Below, piece after piece: positions 17,705 through 26,346 of a stretch of 64,000 nucleotides of DNA. The stretch covers positions 1,176,763 through 1,240,762 of the forward strand of contig CAWJKG010000003.1 of NCBI GenBank assembly GCA_963843365.1, given 5' to 3'. Source of the stretch: Bog-473 sp963843365 (GTDB lineage Bacteria; Actinomycetota; Acidimicrobiia; Acidimicrobiales; RAAP-2). The notes beneath the pieces are model-generated. The model was given only the letters and a program-made list of their open reading frames with translations, searched no databases and was not told where the DNA came from. Positions within the stretch are counted from its first letter, which is position 1; each line of letters starts with the position of its first letter. The position numbers were made by a program, and so were the translations under genes.

Positions 17705-17883
17705 TCCACCGCCCTGTCGGGAATGCGGACCCTGCTGAGGTGCGGCGGGTATCCTCTGTGCTCGGCCGAGGGCCCCGGTCCGACTCGCAGAACACGACAT
17801 GGCGACTGCTGTTTCGTGCCTGAGAACGGGTATGGCTGAGAGGAACACGTCGACATCCCCGACCTGCCAACCCGAAAGAATCC

Positions 17884-19164
17884 GTGACCACCGTCAACCA
17901 GCCCCTGCACGGCCACCGTCGTCCCCCCGGATTCGCAGATGCCGGCGGGCGCGGGTTCTGGGGGTGGAGCCCCGCGCTGATCTCGGTTTCCCTGGCCGTG
18001 GCGTACGGCCTCTACATAGCGCTGCGCACCTACGAGGTGGATCTCGGCGTGTACCTGCGCCTGGGAGGGCGTTACATCTTCACTTCCCACCTGTATTCGC
18101 TCGACCTCCCCAACACCAGCCTCCCGTTCACCTATCCCCCGTTCGCCGCGCTTCTCTTCGCGCCATGGCAGAGGACGTTCGGCAGCGTGGGGTTGGTGCA
18201 AGCGGTGTGGACCATGGCCAATGTGCTCGCGCTGATCGGCGTGCTCGTGCTGTCGGTCCGACTGGTCAAGCCGGCCCTCGACCGAATGGCCACCTGGCGC
18301 CTTGCCCTGGCACTGACACTTCCGGCCCTGCTCCTCAACCCGGTGCTGATCACCATCGGTTTCGGGCAGGTCAATCTCTTCGTGACCTTTCTCGTGATGT
18401 GGGACCTGCTCAGTGAGCGCAGGATCGGGTCGCGGCAGCTGCCGCTGGGGGTGGCGACCGGTCTCGCCGCCGCGGTGAAGCTGACCCCGTTGCTGTTCGT
18501 GCCCTACCTCGTGCTCACCCGGCGCTGGCGCGGCGCCGTGACATGTGTCGTGACGTTCGGCATGTGCGAACTAGTGACGTCCGCCATCTCCCCGGCCTCT
18601 TCGAAGGCCTATTGGACGAGAGCCATCTTCAAGCCAGGCCGGGCGGGTGACCTGACGATGGTCGGGAACCAGAACCTCTGGGGCGTCCTCGATCGCATCA
18701 CGCACACCGTCCTCCCGGATGCCGTGGTGCTTCCCGTGCTCGTGGTGACGGCGGCCGCCGGCCTGATGCTGGCGGCCCTGGCGCATCGTCGGTCGTCGCC
18801 CCTGCTGGGTGTCCTCATCTGCGCCGCGACCTGCCTGCTGGTCTCGCCGATCTCATGGGTCCACCACATGGTCTGGGTCGTGCCGGCGATCCTGTGGTTG
18901 GCCCTGGCGCCTGAGCGGCCGCGCTGGGGTCGTGGCCTCGCCGTCGCGACGGCGGTCCTCTTCTGGAGTGCGCCGGTCTGGTGGGTGCCGTATAAGGACA
19001 CCTCGGATCTCCACCTCGATTGGCTCGAGCTCGTGGCCGGAAACTCCTTCTTCCTTGCCATGGTGGCCTTCCTTGCCGGTGCCGCGGTGCTCGTCCTCCG
19101 ACGCCGCCCGCTTCAGCCGGACCCGGACGAGTGGCCGCAGAGGGCGCATCTGCTGCTGCCCTGA
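17884..19164 (+). CDS. GT87-family polyprenol-phosphate mannosyltransferase-like membrane protein
   Basis: A 426-residue integral membrane protein with about ten hydrophobic helices. The first extracytoplasmic loop has the acidic pair YEVDLGVYLRLGGRYIF and then LPFTYPPFAALLFAPW. Later signatures are FGQVNLFVTFLVMWDLLSER, LAAAVKLTPLLFVPYL, NQNLWGVLDR and SPISWVHHMVWVVPA. These are typical of GT87/DUF2029 glycosyltransferases (PimE-like alpha-1,2-mannosyltransferases), which use polyprenol-phosphate sugars outside the membrane. GTG 17884 is the likely start. Together with the O-antigen-ligase-like and AftD-like genes it points to a complex envelope glycan. Confidence 0.88.
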   Translation: MTTVNQPLHGHRRPPGFADAGGRGFWGWSPALISVSLAVAYGLYIALRTYEVDLGVYLRLGGRYIFTSHLYSLDLPNTSLPFTYPPFAALLFAPWQRTFGSVGLVQAVWTMANVLALIGVLVLSVRLVKPALDRMATWRLALALTLPALLLNPVLITIGFGQVNLFVTFLVMWDLLSERRIGSRQLPLGVATGLAAAVKLTPLLFVPYLVLTRRWRGAVTCVVTFGMCELVTSAISPASSKAYWTRAIFKPGRAGDLTMVGNQNLWGVLDRITHTVLPDAVVLPVLVVTAAAGLMLAALAHRRSSPLLGVLICAATCLLVSPISWVHHMVWVVPAILWLALAPERPRWGRGLAVATAVLFWSAPVWWVPYKDTSDLHLDWLELVAGNSFFLAMVAFLAGAAVLVLRRRPLQPDPDEWPQRAHLLLP

Positions 19165-19273
19165 TCCGATTCGTATCCGACGGCAGGCCAGGTCGCCCGT
19201 TGTCGGTCCGTTGTGTGGCTTAGGGACCGAATTGCCCTACTCGGGCCGGCTCCGAATGGACAGACTCGAACGC

Positions 19274-19323
19274 GAGGGCGGGGTGATCGGGGGATCTCCG
19301 GGGGGATTCGTCACCCCGCCCTC
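19274..19323. repeat. Inverted repeat (13-bp arms), possible terminator or structured RNA
   Basis: GAGGGCGGGGTGA at 19274-19286 pairs perfectly with TCACCCCGCCCTC at 19311-19323. Beyond a short bulge, TCGAA/TTCGA extends the stem. It lies 110 bases after the GT87 stop with no T-run, so it may be a factor-assisted terminator or part of a larger structured element. Confidence 0.7.
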
Positions 19324-19361
19324 TTCGATCCGCACCCCGGCCCGACTCCCCCGCCGATTTC

Positions 19362-19377
19362 TCGAACCTCTGTTCGA
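19362..19377. promoter_or_regulatory. Perfect LexA/SOS-type box
   Basis: The palindrome TCGAAC-CTCT-GTTCGA matches the actinobacterial/Bacillus LexA consensus (CGAACNNNNGTTCG) with both half-sites complete. It is not followed by a convincing gene on either strand within 300 bases, so its target is unknown. It could control an unrecognised small RNA or be a relic of a lost damage-inducible gene. Confidence 0.6.
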
Positions 19378-19385
19378 CTAGAAGA

Positions 19386-19437
19386 GGTGGGGGCCGGGTG
19401 GAGGGGCTAGGGGAAACTCAACTGCCCGGCCCCCACC
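19386..19437. repeat. Inverted repeat (13-bp perfect arms) next to the SOS-type box
   Basis: GGTGGGGGCCGGG (19386-19398) and CCCGGCCCCCACC (19425-19437) form a 13-bp G/C stem with a 26-base loop. The left arm starts nine bases after the LexA-type box. From 19438 to 19730 I see no gene, tRNA or clear repeat. Confidence 0.7.
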
Positions 19438-19730
19438 CCCAATTGCCTTCCCCATCCGCAGGCTTCACGCTAGCAGGGAATCACCTGAGAACAAAGGCTC
19501 CTGACCTGCGAAGAGGCACTCCACATGAGGGTTGCCACTCCGGCGCCCTGCCACCACCCGCGTGTGGTGTCCTGGCTGGTCGTGGCCCGACGTCGGACCG
19601 TCCTCCCCACAGCTCGCGAGGGGGATGAAGGCTCCTCTGATCCTTGGAATGTCCCTTCATCAGGCCCTTGGTCGTTCAGTCCAGAGGCCCTGGCAAGGCT
19701 TGTCCGGCCCGTTGGCGTCTCGGTTGCTTC

Positions 19731-19931
19731 CTAGGCAATCCCGGCGACAACCAGGCTACGACGCTCCCCTCGATGATTCTCTGCGAGGAGCTCTGCCGTG
19801 ATCCGGTCGAACATCGGCAGACCTATACCGATTGGGATATCTGTCGCACGGCCCCTCCTGCATTCGGGACACTCGACGACGCACCCACCATCGGGGGTAT
19901 CGATGATTTCGGGGCTGTGGGGGCTCTGCAT
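19731..19931 (-). CDS. Small CxxC protein, copy A
   Basis: A 66-residue protein from ATG 19931, preceded by AGGGAG at a suitable distance. Its sequence pattern is M-SPH-P-II--PDG--VVEC--C, then PIGIGLP, DRITAELLAENHRG. Copy B, 132 bases upstream on the same strand, shares the same backbone at about 60% identity. That conservation, with a ribosome binding site in each case, is the evidence that these are real genes and not chance frames. A single CxxC pair could bind zinc as a dimer. Function unknown; no membrane segment. Confidence 0.65.
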   Translation of the reverse strand: MQSPHSPEIIDTPDGGCVVECPECRRGRATDIPIGIGLPMFDRITAELLAENHRGERRSLVVAGIA

Positions 19932-20063
19932 GGGCCGACTCCCTGCTCGCACCAACATCGGGGAGGTCAAGGCTAGTCCCCATTTGTCGGAGAGAGTCGG
20001 ATAGTCAGCGGGCTCGGCCGTGGGTCAGAGCATCAACGGCCTTCACACTCGACCGCCTTGCCG

Positions 20064-20258
20064 TCACCGACCGGCGGCGACCATCCCCGGATGGCCGGCG
20101 TGATTCTCGGCCAGTCGTTGCGCGGTCATCCTGTCTGGCAATGGCATACCGATACCGATCGGGACCGACGAAGACTTGTCATCCCGGCATTGCCGACACT
20201 CCACGACCCACGGGCCGTCGGGCCGGTGGATGATCCTGGGTTGGTGGGGGCTCCGCAC
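20064..20258 (-). CDS. Small CxxC protein, copy B
   Basis: A 64-residue protein from GTG 20258 with a strong AGGAGGT ribosome binding site. It is a paralogue of the protein at 19731-19931, sharing SPHQPRIIHRPDG, VVECRQC, PIGIGMPLPDR and AQRLAENHAG. Most differences between the copies fall in the variable segment after the CxxC and in the C-terminal tail. Upstream (20259-20529) there is no other gene on this strand, only the leader of the divergent MpaB-type gene. Family unknown to me. Confidence 0.65.
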   Translation of the reverse strand: MRSPHQPRIIHRPDGPWVVECRQCRDDKSSSVPIGIGMPLPDRMTAQRLAENHAGHPGMVAAGR

Positions 20259-20529
20259 GGCCGACCTCCTGCTCCTCCTGCAACAACCCCCCTCGCCGTT
20301 GCGACCCTACCTGTGACCCTCCTGAGCACACAAGAGCTGACCGGACTGTTCCCGCCGCGTCCCTGCTCCTGCCTTTTCCCAGTTGAGGAGCTTGTTTCCC
20401 CCAGTTGAGGCGCTTGACAGGCGCCAGACGAACGGCCACGCTTCTGCAACGGCCGTGAGGACGAACGACCGGTACAACCGGGTACCTCCAGTGGGAAACG
20501 TCGGAGACTGTCGGGCGGAGGTGAGCGGC

Positions 20530-22890
20530 ATGAATCGGGGAACCTCGAGAGCACATGTGCAAGCCGTGCTCGCCATCGATGACAGAGTGCTCCGCAACTA
20601 CTGGGTCACCCAGAGCTACTCCGATCTGGCTGCCGGACTGACCCGGTTGCTGCAGCCGCAGACTGCCAACTGGTGCACCTTCGGGACGTGGGCCTCCGAC
20701 ACAGTGGGACGCAATATACGTGGCGAGGACCTGCCGCGGTGGCTGCACGAGCGGGTGGTCCTCCACGACGGCATGATGGGCGCCATCCGCTCTGTCAACG
20801 AGGGGCCACAGGGCAAGCAGCTCTCCGATCTCCTCCGTGTCGTCACCCCGGATCATGTGATCGACGTCGTACGTGAGCTCCTGGGCGCGTGCGCCATGAA
20901 TCTCTCCAATGGCAACACCGAGGTGTTCGCCGAGATCGCACCCGCCGCCGCCACGTTCATTGCGTGCTTCGATTCCCGCCCGGCCGACGACGCGACGTCT
21001 CGACAGCGCGTGCTCGAAGTCTGCGCCGGGGCGCCACCCTTCGAGGGCGTCAATCGGCTGGCGGCCGGTTTCTCCCTCTGGTGCGATGCCATGGACGACA
21101 CGGAACCCACCAGCAGAAGCCAGCGCATCCTGGCCGGGTCCCTCCAGCTCGGCGCGCACGAGCAGCACCACCTGCAAGGCGCCATTGCCGGCAGCATGGA
21201 CATGGGGATCAACCAGGCCGCAGCCCTCTACCGAAGGCGGCTCGTCTCCGATGGAGGCTCTGTCGCCCGGCTCGAACCGTCGATCGCGTCGGCGCTCGAC
21301 CCCCTCGTGCGCGCCACGGGCGACCTCTGGGGTGATCTCATGACAGAGCTGCTCGGGACGATCGTGACGCCGGACGGCACGCTGCGACTGGACTGCGATG
21401 TCCCCCCGATTCCCGGCCAGCCTTTCAGACCGCCAGAGTTGGCGGAGATCGTCGTTCCGGACCTGGCCACGTTGATGACTCGGTTCAACCATGCCAACGC
21501 CGACGGGGTCGGGAGCGCCGCCCCGGATTGGGTCACGCTCGATGACCGGATGAATTTCATTTCGAACCTGTTCCTGTCGCGCCATCACCGCGTCGAACTG
21601 TTCCAGCCTCCCTTCGATGGCGCAGTCGTGGCAGCGATCGAAGCGGATCGCATTCCCGGGCAGACGTTCGCCATCGACGGCTCCCTCGCCGGGTCTCCCT
21701 CTCGGTCCTTCCGGCCTCCGCCCACCATCGGGACCCGGCGCTTCACCGATTCGTTCCTCGAGGGTCTGCGTTCGTCGTCCGACTGGCCCGCCGATGCTGC
21801 CGTGAGCGCCTTCTTCGAGCAGACCGGGGAGGGCCACGGGCAGCTCTTCATGCGGTTGGCACAGCTGTCGGCGGGCGACGTCCCCGACGAGCAGCTTCCC
21901 GGCGTCGGCGCATTCGTCAGCGCGCAGGAACCGTGGCCGGAGTGGGTCGACGCCGACCTCGTCCGCAAGGGCCAGCAGTTCTTCGGCCGGTGGGGCCCGC
22001 AGCTGGGAATGGCCTTGTGGATGGCATCCCTCCCGGCCGACTACGCCTGCGCGAAGGGAGCCGAGCCGCTCGTACGGACCGCTCGGCTGACGGGGAAGCC
22101 GAAGCGGCGCTACGTCGAGACCGGACAGATGATCATCAACGCCATGACCCCTGGGGCACTCGAGACCGGTGGACTCGGCTACCGGACGATCCGCCACGTG
22201 CGCCTCATGCACGCTGCGGTCCGCCATCTCCTCCTGCACGCGCAGGATCTCCGCACGCCCTCCGGCGACCCCATCGAACCGTGGGACGACGACCTCGGTA
22301 TCCCGCTGAACCAGGAAGACCTGCTCGGCTGCCTGTTCTCCTTCAGCGTCGTCGGGATCGACTCCCTTCGCCGGTCGGGGGTCCGCCTCAACAACGCCGA
22401 GGCCGAGGCGTACATCCACGCGTGGAGCCTGGTCGGCCACCAACTGGGCATCCGCTCCGATCTCCTCCCCCTGGACTGGGCTGACTCCGAAGCGGTCTGG
22501 GGGCACATCAAGGCCCGTGCATACGGTCAGAGTGACGCCGGTCGCGAGCTCACCGCTGCCGCCATCGAATGCATGCGGGACCTGATCCGCATAGGGCCGC
22601 TGAGCGGGCTTCCCGCCTCTGGCATCCGGCACTTCCTCGGCGACCAGACTGCAGAGCTGCTGGGCGTACCGAAGTCCGACTGGACCCGCTGGTTCTTCAC
22701 GTTCGTCCAGGTCACCGACAGCGTCTTCGCCGACACCTTTGCCCGCCTGCCGGGCGTACCTCACCTGTCGGCGGCACTCGGACTCCGGATGCTGCACGGG
22801 TTCGAACGCACTGAGCGCGACGGCAGCCGACCGAACTTCCAGATCACCGACGAGCTCCGGGCGGCGTGGGGACTGGGCGATGCCCCTTGA
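20530..22890 (+). CDS. Oxygenase MpaB/Lcp-like (DUF2236) protein with a large N-terminal domain
   Basis: A 786-residue protein. ATG 20530 is chosen because GGAGG lies nine bases upstream; an in-frame ATG at 20383 has no ribosome binding site. The C-terminal half (residues about 380-786) matches the MpaB/latex-clearing-protein haem oxygenase family (RRYVETGQMIINAMTPG; GYRTIRHVRLMHAAVRHLLL, with the conserved Arg and His residues near 550-570). The N-terminal 370 residues (LRNYWVTQSYSDLAAGLTRLL, ANWCTFGTWASDTVGR) form a separate domain, predicted helical, which I cannot assign. No signal peptide. It probably oxidises a hydrophobic substrate. It precedes the cyclase gene by 108 bases on the same strand. 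Confidence 0.8.
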   Translation: MNRGTSRAHVQAVLAIDDRVLRNYWVTQSYSDLAAGLTRLLQPQTANWCTFGTWASDTVGRNIRGEDLPRWLHERVVLHDGMMGAIRSVNEGPQGKQLSDLLRVVTPDHVIDVVRELLGACAMNLSNGNTEVFAEIAPAAATFIACFDSRPADDATSRQRVLEVCAGAPPFEGVNRLAAGFSLWCDAMDDTEPTSRSQRILAGSLQLGAHEQHHLQGAIAGSMDMGINQAAALYRRRLVSDGGSVARLEPSIASALDPLVRATGDLWGDLMTELLGTIVTPDGTLRLDCDVPPIPGQPFRPPELAEIVVPDLATLMTRFNHANADGVGSAAPDWVTLDDRMNFISNLFLSRHHRVELFQPPFDGAVVAAIEADRIPGQTFAIDGSLAGSPSRSFRPPPTIGTRRFTDSFLEGLRSSSDWPADAAVSAFFEQTGEGHGQLFMRLAQLSAGDVPDEQLPGVGAFVSAQEPWPEWVDADLVRKGQQFFGRWGPQLGMALWMASLPADYACAKGAEPLVRTARLTGKPKRRYVETGQMIINAMTPGALETGGLGYRTIRHVRLMHAAVRHLLLHAQDLRTPSGDPIEPWDDDLGIPLNQEDLLGCLFSFSVVGIDSLRRSGVRLNNAEAEAYIHAWSLVGHQLGIRSDLLPLDWADSEAVWGHIKARAYGQSDAGRELTAAAIECMRDLIRIGPLSGLPASGIRHFLGDQTAELLGVPKSDWTRWFFTFVQVTDSVFADTFARLPGVPHLSAALGLRMLHGFERTERDGSRPNFQITDELRAAWGLGDAP

Positions 22891-22998
22891 GCCCCCTATG
22901 ACCCACGGGGTGCAACCCTGTGCGGGAAGAGCGTCCGAGGTCGTAACCTGCGCAATCGGCACGGCGTCCCAGCGACCCGGAATCCCAGGGGGTGGCAG

Positions 22999-25900
22999 GT
23001 GACCACCGAGAATGTGGCAGTCCTCTTCTCCGACGTCGTGGGCTCGACCGAGCTCTCCCTCGCCATGTCGCCTGAAGCCGCCGACGACGTGCGGCGCGGC
23101 TACTTCTCCGTCCTCCGGCAGTCCGTCGCCGCCACGGGCGGCCACGAGGTCAAGGGCCTGGGCGACGGGATCATGGCGATCTTCTCAACGGCCTCCGCCG
23201 CACTGGCCTGCGCCGTCGCCATGCAGCAGGGCGTCGAACACGACAACCGTGACCAGCCCTACAGCGTGGGACTGCGGATCGGGCTGAGCGGAGGGGAGGT
23301 GACGGCCGAGGAGGACGGCGACTACTACGGCGACTCGGTCATCGAAGCCGCCCGGCTCTGCGCGGTGTGCGAAGGCGGCCAGATCCTCTCGGCGGCAGTC
23401 GTGCCCATGATGGCGGGCCGCCGGAATCGGCACGCCTGCCGTCCGGTGGGTGTGATGTCCCTGAAGGGACTCCCGGACCCGGTGGACACCGTCGAAGTCA
23501 TGTGGGAGCCCCTGGTCACGGCCGAGACGGACGGCGTCGTCCCCTTGCAGACGCGCCTGACCGTGCGACCCGCCGCAGGAGTGGTCGGTCGCCAGATGGA
23601 GACAGCCCTCCTGGGTGCCGCTTTCGAGCGCGTCACCAGCGGAGAAGGCGGCGAGATCGTCCTCGTGAGCGGCGAGGCGGGCCTCGGGAAGACCACGCTG
23701 GTGGCAGAAGCGGCGCGGGCTGCCCATCGCGCCGGTGCCCTGGTCCTGTTCGGCCACGCGGAGGAGGACATGGCGACGCCGTACCAGCTGTTCGCCGAAT
23801 CCCTGAGCCACTACGTCAACAGCGTCGACGACCACCGACTCGAGCGCCAGATCCGCTCCCATGGGGCCGAGCTCAGCCGCCTCCTCCCCGCCCTCAGGAG
23901 CCGCATCACCGACCTGCCGCAACCGACGGCGACCGACAGCGACACCGAGCGCTATCTGCTGTTCACGGCCGTTGTCGGGCTGCTGGCAGCGGCATCAGCC
24001 GACGATCCCGTTGTCCTCATCTTCGACGACATGCAATGGGCGGACGCCGGGAGCCTCCTCCTGCTCCGGCATCTCGCCACGACGCAGCTGCCGATGCGGG
24101 TCCTCCTCCTGGCGACCTTCCGTGACGACGAGCTGGCGCATGCGACGGAATTGCGGGACACGTTGGGTGTGCTCTGGCGCCACCGAGGGGTCTCGCGGCT
24201 CGAGCTCAAAGGCCTCAACGACGGGGACGTGGTGTCGTACATGGAGGCCGTGGCGGGACACCGGCTCGACGAGAACGGCGTCGCGCTCGCGCACGCCGTG
24301 CACCGAGAGACCGATGGGAATCCCTTCTTCCTGAGTGAGGTGCTGCGCTATTTGGCTGAGACAGGAGCCATCTATCAGGACGCGGCGGGCCAGTGGCTGT
24401 CCTCCGAGTCACTCGGCCCGTTGGCCCTCCCCGACAGCGTGCGTGAGGTCGTGGGAGGCCGCGTGGCCCGCCTCGGAGATCGCGCCGAGCGCTCCCTCTC
24501 CATCGCCTCCGTGATCGGTCGTCGGTTCGACTTCGACCTTCTCACCCGGGCGACCCGGTTCCCCGAGGACGAAGTGCTCGAAATCCTCGAGGCCGCCACC
24601 GCGGCGGCACTCGTGCGTGAAGTGGCGGGTCCCCCCGGGCATTACACCTTCGCCCACGCACTGATCAGGCACACCATCTACGAGAGTCTCGGACCGACCA
24701 GGCGGGCCCGTGCCCACAAACAGGTGGCGGAGGCACTCGAGGACATCTGCGGCGGGCATCCCGGGCCGCGGGTGGGTGAACTGGCGCGCCACTGGCTCAA
24801 CGTCTCCGGCGGATCCGCCTCCGGCCGGGCCATCCGCTACGCGCGCCAGGCCGGGGACGCAGCCCTCAGCGCGCTGGCCCCGGCCGACGCCCTCCGCTAC
24901 TTCACCCAGGCCAGCGACCTTTTGACAAAGATCGAAGACCCGGACCCGGTTCTGGCCCTCGACCTCGGCATCGGGCTCGGAACGGCCCAGCGCCAGACGG
25001 GCGACCCCGCCTATCGGGACACGCTGCTCGACGCGGCCCGCCGGGCGGCCGAGTTCGGCGACACCGAGCGACTGGTCGCTGCCGCCTTGGCGAACAATCG
25101 GGGTTTCTACAGCGCAGTCGGCGCGACCGACACGGAAAAGGTCGCTGTGCTCGAAACCGCACTCGACGACCTGCCCGCGCAGGCTCCGGAGCGGGCGCTC
25201 GTCCTCGCCGCTCTCTGCTCCGAACTGGCGCACGGGAGCACGCTCGAGCGTCGACAAACCCTGGCCGAGCAGGCCGAGCGCATCGCCAACGACAGCGATG
25301 ACGACACGACATGCGTGCGCGTGCTGAACCATCTCTACGTGCCACTTCAGGTCCCGCAGCTCCTGGGGCCGGCCCTGGCTCGCACGACCGATGCCCTGCT
25401 CCGAGCCGAGCGCCTCGGGGATCCGGCGCTCCTCTATTGGGCCGCCATGTGGCGCTACGAGACGGCTGCGCGCGCTGGCGATCTCGACGAATTGGATCGC
25501 TGCCTGGAAATCCATGGGGCAATGGCCGAGCTGCTCGGGCAACCCCTCTTCGCCTGGGGGCACAGGTTCCTCCAGGGGCAGCGCGCCTTCATCGCCGGCG
25601 ACACCCACCGGGCCGAGGCGCTGGCCACCGAAGCCCTGCAGATCGGGACCGACAGCGGCCAACCTGACGCGGGGATCATCTACGGCACACAGCTGATCAT
25701 GGTCCACGGTCAACGCGGCACCATGAACGAGCTGATCCCGCTCATCGAGCAGTTGGCCTCCGACGCGCCCGAGATCTCTCCTTGGATGTTCGGATCTCTC
25801 CTGGCCAAGGCGCACGTCGAGGTCGATAACCACGGCGCCGCGCTGGAGAAGCTCGAGGCCTTCGCGGCCTCCGGCTTCGACTTGCAGCTGGACCAGGTCT

Positions 25901-26316
25901 GGCTGTCCGGCATGGTCGACTACGCCGACGCCGCCGTCGAGTGCCGCAGCCGGACCTACGCCGAGCCGCTCTTCGAGCGCCTCGCTCCCTGGCACGCGCA
26001 GCTCCCGGCCACCGGGGCCTCGGCCCTGCCGCCGGTCAGTCACTACCTCGGCGGCCTGGCCAATGTCCTGGGCCGCTATGACGAGGCTGACGCCTACTTC
26101 TCACAGGCGTCAGCGATGAGCGAGCGTCTCGGCGCCAGGTTCTTCTCCGCCCGCACGGACTTGTGGTGGGGCACCCTGCTGATTGAGCGGAACCGTCCCG
26201 GTGACGCCGAGGCGGCGGTGATGCATCTCACCAACGCCCAACGAGTGGCACGAGCGCAGGGGTACGGGAACGTGGAACGGCGTGCCAGCGAGGCGCTCAG
26301 GGCGATCCACGGCTGA
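22999..26316 (+). CDS. Class III adenylate/guanylate cyclase fused to AAA ATPase and TPR-like region
   Basis: A 1105-residue protein from GTG 22999. Residues 1-170 are a cyclase homology domain (VLFSDVVGSTELS with metal-binding Asp; VKGLGDGIMAIF; GDYYGDSVIEAARLC). A STAND-type ATPase follows, with Walker A GEAGLGKTTLVAEAAR near 226-240 and Walker B VVLIFDDMQWADAGS near 336. The C-terminal 480 residues are helical TPR-like repeats (HLYVPLQVPQLLG, YLGGLANVLGRYDEADAYF). This architecture is common in actinobacteria; many such cyclase domains are degenerate, so cAMP synthesis is not certain. No LuxR DNA-binding domain is present at the C-terminus. It converges on the BVMO gene with 30 bases between stops. 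Confidence 0.88.
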   Translation: MTTENVAVLFSDVVGSTELSLAMSPEAADDVRRGYFSVLRQSVAATGGHEVKGLGDGIMAIFSTASAALACAVAMQQGVEHDNRDQPYSVGLRIGLSGGEVTAEEDGDYYGDSVIEAARLCAVCEGGQILSAAVVPMMAGRRNRHACRPVGVMSLKGLPDPVDTVEVMWEPLVTAETDGVVPLQTRLTVRPAAGVVGRQMETALLGAAFERVTSGEGGEIVLVSGEAGLGKTTLVAEAARAAHRAGALVLFGHAEEDMATPYQLFAESLSHYVNSVDDHRLERQIRSHGAELSRLLPALRSRITDLPQPTATDSDTERYLLFTAVVGLLAAASADDPVVLIFDDMQWADAGSLLLLRHLATTQLPMRVLLLATFRDDELAHATELRDTLGVLWRHRGVSRLELKGLNDGDVVSYMEAVAGHRLDENGVALAHAVHRETDGNPFFLSEVLRYLAETGAIYQDAAGQWLSSESLGPLALPDSVREVVGGRVARLGDRAERSLSIASVIGRRFDFDLLTRATRFPEDEVLEILEAATAAALVREVAGPPGHYTFAHALIRHTIYESLGPTRRARAHKQVAEALEDICGGHPGPRVGELARHWLNVSGGSASGRAIRYARQAGDAALSALAPADALRYFTQASDLLTKIEDPDPVLALDLGIGLGTAQRQTGDPAYRDTLLDAARRAAEFGDTERLVAAALANNRGFYSAVGATDTEKVAVLETALDDLPAQAPERALVLAALCSELAHGSTLERRQTLAEQAERIANDSDDDTTCVRVLNHLYVPLQVPQLLGPALARTTDALLRAERLGDPALLYWAAMWRYETAARAGDLDELDRCLEIHGAMAELLGQPLFAWGHRFLQGQRAFIAGDTHRAEALATEALQIGTDSGQPDAGIIYGTQLIMVHGQRGTMNELIPLIEQLASDAPEISPWMFGSLLAKAHVEVDNHGAALEKLEAFAASGFDLQLDQVWLSGMVDYADAAVECRSRTYAEPLFERLAPWHAQLPATGASALPPVSHYLGGLANVLGRYDEADAYFSQASAMSERLGARFFSARTDLWWGTLLIERNRPGDAEAAVMHLTNAQRVARAQGYGNVERRASEALRAIHG

Positions 26317-26346
26317 GCACGGCCCGACCTGCTGCGGACGCCGACC

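Noticed and set aside
19398..19628. A 76-codon plus-strand frame downstream of the LexA-type box
   Set aside because: No ribosome binding site, Pro/Gly-rich composition and no hydrophobic or structured segments. It overlaps the inverted repeat and is not supported.
20179..23145. A 988-codon minus-strand open frame
   Set aside because: It is antisense to the DUF2236 oxygenase gene, which has a family match and a ribosome binding site. The antisense product has no recognisable domain.
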